Positions 16,601 to 21,255 of a DNA stretch of 21,255 nucleotides are shown here, piece by piece. The position numbers and the translations under genes are program-made. Source of the stretch: CBDUQN01 sp965369375. GTDB taxonomy: Bacteria; Krumholzibacteriota; Krumholzibacteriia; Krumholzibacteriales; Krumholzibacteriaceae. The stretch lies in assembly GCA_965369375.1 (NCBI GenBank), contig CBDUQN010000055.1:1-21255 (forward strand), read 5' to 3'. The stretch's first letter is position 1; every line of letters starts with the position of its first letter. The notes below the pieces were generated by a model. It saw only the letters and a program-made list of their open reading frames with translations, searched no databases and had not been told where the DNA came from.

Positions 16601-19600
16601 GAATGCTGTCCGAGAGGGCGATATCTGGCGCACCAATTACCTGAAGGTGCGTGAGCATGGATGTCTCCGGTGTTACGGGATCGTTGCTTTCTATTATGAG
16701 GGCGGCGTCATAGTCGCCGCCGGCGAGCCCCGCAGCATCGAACGTCACCTCTACACTCACGCTGTCTCCCGCAGTGAGTGTTCCCGAGGCGGGAAGAGCC
16801 GATACCCAGTTCACACCTAGGGCGAGCCAGTCGAACACCTGGTTGGCAAAGAGTTGGTTGTCGCTCTTTGCGATCAGGTTGTCATGGAAGAGTTCCTCAG
16901 CCATCGCGACAATTCTGCCCGAGCCGACGAGTGTGCACGCGGTGTTACGTAATCCGGCTGCATCCTCGATCAGGCACACTGCAGGATGCATGACGTCATA
17001 GAGATAGGCGAGATTGTTATGAATGTAGATGTCATCCACGCCACGAGTTGTCTCGTGCGGGTATATCGTTGTGGTACTGCCGGACATTCCCCTGTCGTAC
17101 GCATACTCGATGCCCGCTCCCAGTTTTGCAAGGAGCGTATTAAAGCGAGCGGAACTCTGATCCCCCTCGAAAATCAGGCCGCCGCCGGCTTCCACCCAAT
17201 CAGCCAATGCATCGAGCTCGGCACTCTCCCAGTCGACGCTCATATCCATCATCCACACCACGTCGTAATCGGTTAAAAGTTCCGTGCTGATCGAGTCGTT
17301 ATTGATAGTGACCGCCGCACCCCTCGTGGTGAGGTCGGCGATAATCGTCGCCCACTCGTCGGGCGTTGGTTGCTCGGGAGGTTGACTGTGTGACTGATCC
17401 AACAGTATAGACACGCCGGAAAGATCGGCGAGCATCGCTGTCAGTTGCAGCGCCGGATCGGAATCGTGGAGCGCAGCGGTTTCCTCCCCGTCCGGCCCGG
17501 TCGCTACGAGCTTCGGCGGCGTCAATGTGAACACCTTCCTCATCATGGCGGATGAGGCGCGGTATCGTAAGAGGTTCCACTCCAGTTCGCTGCCGCCATC
17601 ATTCCTTATAGTCATCGCGTGTGACGATGTCTCACCCGTCGACAGGCTCTCGCTGAACAACTCTGGAGAAACCACGAGCACCGGCGCCTCGAGCCCTTCG
17701 CCCAGCAAGGATACGTTCACTACGGGCTCGTCCGGATCGTCGCTATATATTGTCAGTACTCCTGCTGCCATTCCTGTCACATCGGGTGCATACTCAACGT
17801 TCAGATCCCTGCTCTCACCGGCACCAAGAAAGAAACCGCTCGTATCGACATTGAAGATGGAATTGTCAACAGCCATCCCGCTCACGGTCAGGGAATCAGG
17901 CCCCACATTCGAAATCACGAGCGTGCCGTCGGTACTAAAACCGATGTATACCTGCCCGAAATCCAGAAGGCTGTCGGCAACCGCGATATCGGGAACACCG
18001 GTAACATGGAGACGAACGGGCACCGACACCTCGGATGTGACCGGATCGTTACTTGCCACGATGAGGTCGGCCCCGTAATCACCCCCGTAAAGGCCGCCGG
18101 CATCGAAGGAGACCACGACGTTCACGCTGTCACCCGAGGTTACCGTTCCCGAAGCGGGCGCGGCCGTCGCCCAACCGACGTCGAGGGCGAGCCAGTCGAA
18201 GATCTGATTCACGAAAAGCTGATTATCCGCTCCACCAACAGGGCCGTTCATAGACAGCTCTTCCGCCATCGCGATTACCCGGCCCAAACCGACGAGACTG
18301 TACGCCGTATTCGGCACCCCCGTCAGATCCTCAACGAGGCGGACTGCCGGCTGCACGATCGAAGCGAGATGGGCATGGGCATCTTCAAGGTAGATGCTGC
18401 TCACGTCCTCGGTCGTTTCATGCGGATGTATATTCGTAGTCGTTCCATTCGTCACGCCTTCGGGAGCGTACTCTATGCCCGCTTCGAGCGCGCCGAGCAA
18501 AGCGTTGAAGTCGTCGGCGCTATCGTCACCCTCGAGGAGCAATCCGCCGCCTGTTTTAACCCAATTCGACAACGCGGACAACTCGGCAGCCGACCAGACG
18601 ACACCGACGTCCACCGACCACACCACATCGTAACCGGCCAGAAGCTCGGAAGTGATCGAATCGTTATTGACCGTAACGGTCGCTCCCCTCGCGGTGAGAT
18701 CTCCGATGATCGTCGACCAGTAGATGCCCGATATCTGCCCGTGTGACCTGTCATACATGATCTCTTTTCCGGTCAAATTTGCGAGCGGTGCCGTAAGCGC
18801 CGCCCCCACGGCAGGCGCCGCAGCGGATTTCTCCCCGTCAGGCGTGGCGGCATCGGCTCGGGGAGGTGTCAAGGTATAGAGCAATGTCATCGGCTCCTCG
18901 GGCGCTGATGTCTCCCCGCCGATCGAAACGGAAAAATCGAGCGTTCCCGCGCCGATATTTCGAATCGTCAGTATCTGTGCCGACGTTCCTCCGGCGAGCA
19001 GGCTGTCAAAGAGTGAATCCGGGCTCACGTCGACCGAAGGAATTGCGAGGGTCGTTCCCGATGGAGTATTCGAGACGGCAGATGAATTTCCCCACTCATC
19101 GAAGACTTTGACGGCAAAATAGTATGTCGTGCTGAAATCGAGTCCGTGCACCGTAAACGATTCCGACACGCCCGGTGGCTGCGGTCGCGGTGCACCGTCG
19201 ACCTCGGTCGCCGAATCGAACGTGCCCGAATCGATAGGCGAAAGTGAATGCCTGATATCGTACTCGACGGCTTGCCCGGCGCCGCCGTCATCGCCGCTCG
19301 CCGTCCAGGTGAGCCTGATCGAATTGGACCGATGATCCAACGTTGCCAGATCACTGACAGCCGAGGGCGGTATGCTGTCCGGTTCCGCCAGCGCGTTGAA
19401 CGCATTGAGCCTCCCACCGGTGACAGTCTTCCCGCTCAGCGATGGAAGTGAATCGACCGCAGCCAGGATTCGATCCCGTATCTCGAGGTGGGACAGTTCC
19501 GGATATACCGACCACAGTAAACCCGCCACACCCGAAACGTGAGGTGTCGCCATGGATGTTCCATCCTTAGATCCGTAACTGTCGTTTGGCAACGTGCTCA

Positions 19601-20657
19601 GAATATCCACACCCGGTGCAGCGAGATCGACCGAGGTGGCGCCGTAGTTCGAGAACGAGGCCAGGTTGTCGTTGTGATCGGTCGCGGCTACAGAGATGAT
19701 ATTGCCGAGGTCGTAACCCGAAGGGTAGTGAGACCGAAAATCGGTAAAGAGCCCATCATTACCGGCCGCGGCGATAAAGAGCATCCCTGCATCTCCCGAT
19801 GCCTCGATAGCCTCCCGAAGCGCCGAGGAGTATGCAACTCCGCCCCAACTGTTACTGGTCAGCTTCGCTCCCATCATCGTTGCGTATTCGATCGCATCGA
19901 TGGCGTCGGCGGTAGTTCCCATCCCGTCCGCACCGATGAACTTCAGCGGCATGATCCTCGCAGCCCAGCACACGCCGGTCACACCGATCCCGTTATCTCC
20001 CACTCCTGCGATCGTCCCCGATACATGTGTCCCGTGCCCGTGATCGTCCATTGGATTGTTATCATTATTTACGAAGTCCCATCCTCTGACATCGTCGACA
20101 TATCCGTTGCCGTCGTCATCGATGTTGTTATTCGGAATCTCCCCGGTGTTCGTCCAGATGTTCGCCGAGAGATCTTCATGCAGCCAATCGACACCGGTGT
20201 CTATCACACCGATGATCACGCCGTTACCCGCTGCGATCTCCCAGGCTTCCGGTGCATCGATGTCGGCGTCCGCCGTTCCCCCCCTCTGACCCGTATTATG
20301 CAGCCCCCATAGCTGATGAAAGAACGGGTCGTCGGGAGCAATATTCTCGGCATGCAATATGTAGTTAGGTTCTATATACTCGATACGCGGATCGTTGCGG
20401 TATAGGAGTACGGCCTCCTCGACGGACATGCCGGAAATCTCCCAGAGCTCGGCGCGGGTGAGTCTGAATCGCTTGACAACGGCAGTGTTGAGACTCGTTT
20501 GAATCTCATCGACACCGCTCATCAACGTTTCCACTCTCATCTTGACGATGACCTGGCGTGGGACGTATTCCGCAGCATGCTGGGATCGAGTGTCCGAAAC
20601 GGCAACCATCAACAGAGCGATAACGATAACCGCCTGGAGCACCTTGACGAGCCGCAT
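10677..20657 (-). CDS. Giant secreted subtilisin-family protease with six repeat modules and sorting domain
   Basis: 3326 residues. Signal peptide ~1-25; propeptide ~30-103, ending IEYIEPNYIL as in fervidolysin-type prodomains. The S8 domain (~115-425) is intact: D153 in VIDTGVD, H208 in HGHGTHVSG, N300 in AAAGN and S368 in DGTSMATPHVSG, with a calcium-loop-like NNNIDDDGNGYVDD insert at 177-189. FN3 ~428-538. Six modules follow (about 541-992, 993-1446, 1447-1911, 1912-2359, 2360-2773, 2774-3119): the first half of a BACON_2-like sandwich (SVSPDSLSDSL, TIRNEG), a GATase-like domain with DRSHGQ and PHETT motifs, the second half (PASGTVTSGDSVNV, DAGGL, SNDPVTP), then an ASH/HYDIN domain (LDFGQVFIG, SNDPDEP). 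Residues ~3121-3225 are an Ig-like YPNGGEVF domain and ~3236-3326 a sorting domain with PNPFNP and KMVLLR. It is likely exported, surface-attached and protein-degrading. It follows a 64-codon ORF by two bases. Confidence 0.93.
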   Translation of the reverse strand: MRLVKVLQAVIVIALLMVAVSDTRSQHAAEYVPRQVIVKMRVETLMSGVDEIQTSLNTAVVKRFRLTRAELWEISGMSVEEAVLLYRNDPRIEYIEPNYILHAENIAPDDPFFHQLWGLHNTGQRGGTADADIDAPEAWEIAAGNGVIIGVIDTGVDWLHEDLSANIWTNTGEIPNNNIDDDGNGYVDDVRGWDFVNNDNNPMDDHGHGTHVSGTIAGVGDNGIGVTGVCWAARIMPLKFIGADGMGTTADAIDAIEYATMMGAKLTSNSWGGVAYSSALREAIEASGDAGMLFIAAAGNDGLFTDFRSHYPSGYDLGNIISVAATDHNDNLASFSNYGATSVDLAAPGVDILSTLPNDSYGSKDGTSMATPHVSGVAGLLWSVYPELSHLEIRDRILAAVDSLPSLSGKTVTGGRLNAFNALAEPDSIPPSAVSDLATLDHRSNSIRLTWTASGDDGGAGQAVEYDIRHSLSPIDSGTFDSATEVDGAPRPQPPGVSESFTVHGLDFSTTYYFAVKVFDEWGNSSAVSNTPSGTTLAIPSVDVSPDSLFDSLLAGGTSAQILTIRNIGAGTLDFSVSIGGETSAPEEPMTLLYTLTPPRADAATPDGEKSAAAPAVGAALTAPLANLTGKEIMYDRSHGQISGIYWSTIIGDLTARGATVTVNNDSITSELLAGYDVVWSVDVGVVWSAAELSALSNWVKTGGGLLLEGDDSADDFNALLGALEAGIEYAPEGVTNGTTTNIHPHETTEDVSSIYLEDAHAHLASIVQPAVRLVEDLTGVPNTAYSLVGLGRVIAMAEELSMNGPVGGADNQLFVNQIFDWLALDVGWATAAPASGTVTSGDSVNVVVSFDAGGLYGGDYGADLIVASNDPVTSEVSVPVRLHVTGVPDIAVADSLLDFGQVYIGFSTDGTLVISNVGPDSLTVSGMAVDNSIFNVDTSGFFLGAGESRDLNVEYAPDVTGMAAGVLTIYSDDPDEPVVNVSLLGEGLEAPVLVVSPELFSESLSTGETSSHAMTIRNDGGSELEWNLLRYRASSAMMRKVFTLTPPKLVATGPDGEETAALHDSDPALQLTAMLADLSGVSILLDQSHSQPPEQPTPDEWATIIADLTTRGAAVTINNDSISTELLTDYDVVWMMDMSVDWESAELDALADWVEAGGGLIFEGDQSSARFNTLLAKLGAGIEYAYDRGMSGSTTTIYPHETTRGVDDIYIHNNLAYLYDVMHPAVCLIEDAAGLRNTACTLVGSGRIVAMAEELFHDNLIAKSDNQLFANQVFDWLALGVNWVSALPASGTLTAGDSVSVEVTFDAAGLAGGDYDAALIIESNDPVTPETSMLTHLQVIGAPDIALSDSILNYGRIFIGATCTDTVVISNTGADTLVVDEVLIDNAAFSADVSGFVLDAGGSRELVVVFTPGAEGVFAGTLTVMSNDPDEPVVAVSLQGEGLGPPEIVVTPASLSDSLSSDSTSVHILTIENTGENDLVFSIVESTAGLSVTGTRVLTSKKTPMRNRILDQGRFTNSGVSYNDGRSPIRKRFDAHGILGGSGAVIGKRLLILGSNGDVSEIMELLSSYPDFSVVDDFEGFTATPSLEDLSMYHCVVVMNESPFHDAAAVGDVLADYVDIGGAVVLTLASFIEEYAVTGRFQSDGYSPFAGSGGPNRTADLGSYDVDHPIMSGVTTATGDLLGNVSLTEGAVWVADWDNGLPLAATKGNNVAGVNVYVATPAYWLGDVPLILRNAILWAIREGICWISVDSPADTIPAHSIKDVAVTFDAGATCVFGGEYFDSLVVESNDPIRPKVYVPVHLHVTGEPDITVSEQSIDFGLLLIGSTASDTFVILNVGTDNLVVSGVQVSNPAFSADTSGFVLSPLDSMELVVEFTPDVAGSIVGDLDIYSNDPDESLVGVSLLGEGAPTPGIAVHPDSLEESLSAGGTSTQTVTIRQDGEGDLAWDIHFVIASGETAQQYVPIPPDAGAAGSDGAGVNFVPAAKRTKPLVVASADLTGVSIGYDRKHGQSLSSNWSTIIADLTARGATVTDNGSIITPETLAPYNVFWITGHHIPFWDSELEALTDWFNAGGAVLLEGDYYDSELDEIATALGAGIHYSSYDGTSGVTSNVFPHETTRNVETILIQDSGARLSLSGSAVCLIDDIDNVPNAACDIVGSGTVVAMADKNFKNDRINSEDNRLFANQVFGWLGVGASWLSAGSFSGTISEGDSVSVEITFDAGNLCSGDYFSDLVIESSDPVAPEVCVPVHLHVTGIPDITLSNTLLDFGQSFVGATVREMLVVSNSGTDGLVVSGLTINNAAFSADTSGFVLEPDENRNLIVEFTPDEIGQIQGMMTINSNDPNKSTVYVMLRGTGLPPPVISVSPDSLSDSLFVGGTSEHALTVRNEGPGDLEWSILFHAPGSGPADLTGVAVMYDRSHGQNASSYWSTIVSDLESRGATVTENTVAITDFVLAGYNVVWMTWSETWTTNEVFALLEWIHRGGGLLLEGHSSDAFNGILGILEAGIEYGPIFSYGNPGATTNICPHATTEGVAGIYLGSVLTYLSAVTPPAVRLIDDVGGVANSACSEIGLGRIVASAEQMFSNSRIDYLNNRLFANQVFDWVAARVSWVTADPAYGTIPPVDSIEVTVTFDAGVLGSGGYDAVLVVGSCLPPTPEMFVPLHLQILGAPGITVSDSVLDYGTVFLGCASSDTLIITNYGAYTLVVSGVVLDNESFSADTSGFALGVGESRELNVDFAPDETGLIEGTLTIISNDPDEPVIGVVLRGTGAAPPVIAVFPTSLDENLSPGETSMQTLTIRNEGVSVLEWSIQFSPGLTAPLYAMKPPKAGTIDPGGGEAAALTVENRARMLQSAPADLSGVEIMYDVAHGQSSSAGRTEIIADLIARGAAVTENGAPITLELLVVYDIVWTTDMAGTWTSVERSALINWVTAGGGLLLEGKTDSSVTAFNSILTPLQAGIEYSTVNGSHGTTWNIYPHVTTEGVASVFIYFNYASLSTVTAPAFRLVDDDNHVPNTACSEVGLGRIAAMADDAKFDNNRIDVDHNRLFANQVFDWLALGANWLAIDPRSGTVTPGDSVNIAVAYDAGGISIGDYGTFLVVECNDPVTPKVTIPANLHVIVPDTIAPEVTVVYPNGGEVFGIDSTLYIEWIATDNRSVDSVSIFCSFNGGAGFELITSGESNNSPYRWIVPDTISDSCLIKIMAFDPGLLIGEDTSDSLFSIQSTPGGNGDETPSLPYALEQNFPNPFNPSTRIVFSIGEAGHVSLRLFDSAGRLIRVLVDERREAGRHEELWDGKSTGGRAVASGIYFYCLVTGDFMQTRKMVLLR
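11301..19037 (-). repeat. Six tandem ~1.0-1.4 kb coding modules within the protease gene
   Basis: In reading order the modules lie at about 17682-19037, 16320-17681, 14925-16319, 13581-14924, 12339-13580 and 11301-12338. Modules 1, 2, 4, 5 and 6 carry the same GATase-like domain (YDRSHGQ, STIIADLTARGA, NRLFANQVFDWLA). Module 3 carries a different one (RLLILGSNGDVSEIMELL, VDHPIMSGVT, LILRNAILWAI). Module 5 lacks the Pro-rich linker found before the GATase-like domain in 1, 2, 4 and 6. Module 6 lacks the closing ASH domain. The divergence between copies suggests old duplications. Confidence 0.85.
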
Positions 20658-20659
20658 TG

Positions 20660-20854
20660 CTACACCAATCCCTTCTCTTTCATTTTCCGCACTACATTCA
20701 CCGCTCTGTATTTGCTCGATATGACCGCTTTCGCTTGCTGCAGTATCCGAACACCGCGTACAAGCTGTACGGTATATTCCTCTTGCGAGAAAACGTCCAA
20801 GAAAAGCAAAACCACATTCGTACCGGATGAGGCCTCGTCACCACCCATCAACAT
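20660..20854 (-). CDS. Small ORF directly upstream of the giant protease
   Basis: 64 codons, ATG at 20854 preceded by AGGGG. Its TAG is two bases before the protease ATG, and its last codons contain the protease's likely ribosome binding site (GAGAAGGGA). The product has a hydrophobic stretch (NVVLLFLDVF, ~13-22) followed by an Arg/Lys-rich helical C-terminus (YRAVNVVRKMKEKGLV). I do not recognise it. It is the first reading frame after a near-consensus promoter, so it is probably translated. It may be a genuine small protein or a leader that couples translation into the 10-kb gene. Confidence 0.5.
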   Translation of the reverse strand: MLMGGDEASSGTNVVLLFLDVFSQEEYTVQLVRGVRILQQAKAVISSKYRAVNVVRKMKEKGLV

Positions 20855-20871
20855 TATTAAACCCCTATCAC

Positions 20872-20900
20872 ATTATATATCAAACAGTTATATTCGTCAA
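20872..20900 (-). promoter_or_regulatory. Near-consensus sigma70 promoter for the protease transcript
   Basis: On the minus strand TTGACG (plus 20895-20900) is followed after exactly 17 bases by a perfect TATAAT (plus 20872-20877). Transcription would begin near 20865, only ~10 bases before the ATG at 20854, so the leader would be extremely short with its AGGGG at the 5' end. It is the best promoter match in the window. Confidence 0.75.
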
Positions 20901-21029
20901 CAAAAATTACCAGCGTATATTTCCGCATGTATTCAAGCCCGATACCATACTGATAATAATAAAGGTAAAAGCGGCGAATGTGAGGTGCGAAAGACCAACC
21001 TATAGTGGTTGCCGACCTGTCCCCTCTGT

Positions 21030-21255
21030 TTATTCCGTCCGCATTTCTATTCTTGCACTTAGCGGATTATTCAGAAGCCAACGGTAGAGCCTTAAAAACA
21101 GAGAGTGGTTATGAAGAGGGTTGCACATGGGGAGCCAGATATTTTTATCCGAGTCAAAAGCTACCGTCTGGTTAACAGGAGCCCCAGAAATCAGCAACTC
21201 CCGGGCGCTGCGATGGAACCCCTTTCTAACCGGCCCCAAAATGAACCTGTTTAAG
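21030..21255 (-). CDS. C-terminal part of an unknown ORF running off the right edge
   Basis: A minus-strand frame is open from the window edge to TAA at 21030-21032, ~74 codons. It includes FHRSARELLISGAPVNQ, FDSDKNIWLPMCNPLHNHS and an aromatic/Leu stretch LFLRLYRWLLNNPLSAR. No domain is recognised. It could be the end of a real gene on the same strand as the protease, ~130 bases upstream of its promoter, or chance. The stretch 20901-21029 shows only a small hairpin (CAACC/GGTTG near 21000) and no gene. Confidence 0.35.
   Translation of the reverse strand, partial: LNRFILGPVRKGFHRSARELLISGAPVNQTVAFDSDKNIWLPMCNPLHNHSLFLRLYRWLLNNPLSARIEMRTE

Noticed and set aside
11301..19037. CRISPR-like or satellite DNA in the repeat modules
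   Set aside because: Repeats are ~1.0-1.4 kb coding modules with diverged sequence, not short identical repeats with spacers.
10872..20312. Many plus-strand open frames of 60-300 codons opposite the giant gene
   Set aside because: They are antisense shadows of a GC-rich coding region with an intact, domain-rich 3326-codon frame; they have no recognisable domains.

Overview
The window looks like a chromosomal segment from an uncultured bacterium of the FCB/Fibrobacterota-like candidate phyla (Latescibacterota, Eisenbacteria, Krumholzibacteriota, Zixibacteria or similar). The reasons are two secreted proteins ending in the same PNPFNP...GxYFYxL...KMVLLK-type C-terminal sorting domain, a very long modular exoprotease, an outer-membrane beta-barrel protein and a TonB-dependent receptor. 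The phylum-level guess is inference; the outer membrane is well supported. No rRNA, tRNA or CRISPR array was recognised.

Left part (1-6870) is an accessory, mosaic region, visibly more AT-rich in places. It holds a small AT-rich secreted protein with a sorting domain (150-890), a DDE integrase (1488-2573), a conserved but functionally unknown 'STGPRT' protein on the minus strand (2670-3353), and a promoter-hairpins-terminator unit that looks like a ~197-nt structured RNA (3451-3647, minus). These are followed by an internally deleted IS630-type element with intact inverted repeats and TA flanks (3718-4313), decayed HTH and recombinase-like fragments, a small four-helix membrane protein (4881-5282), an outer-membrane beta-barrel protein (5509-6114, minus) and a short Cys-rich reading frame.

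Middle part (6873-10386) is a divergent pair sharing a ~150-bp control region: a secreted nucleoside-hydrolase-like protein fused to an FmdE/FwdE-type domain (minus), and a TonB-dependent receptor (plus) with a 15-bp minisatellite between its signal peptide and plug. The arrangement suggests uptake and periplasmic processing of a nucleoside- or metal-containing ligand, which is inference.

Right part (10677-20900) is one minus-strand transcription unit. It starts with an excellent sigma70-type promoter and a 64-codon ORF that stops 2 nt before a giant 3326-residue subtilisin-family protein. That protein has a signal peptide, propeptide, intact D/H/S protease, one FN3, six ~350-460-residue repeat modules in which a GATase-like domain is inserted inside a BACON-type beta-sandwich and usually followed by an ASH/HYDIN domain, and a sorting domain. 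A partial minus-strand ORF runs off the right edge.
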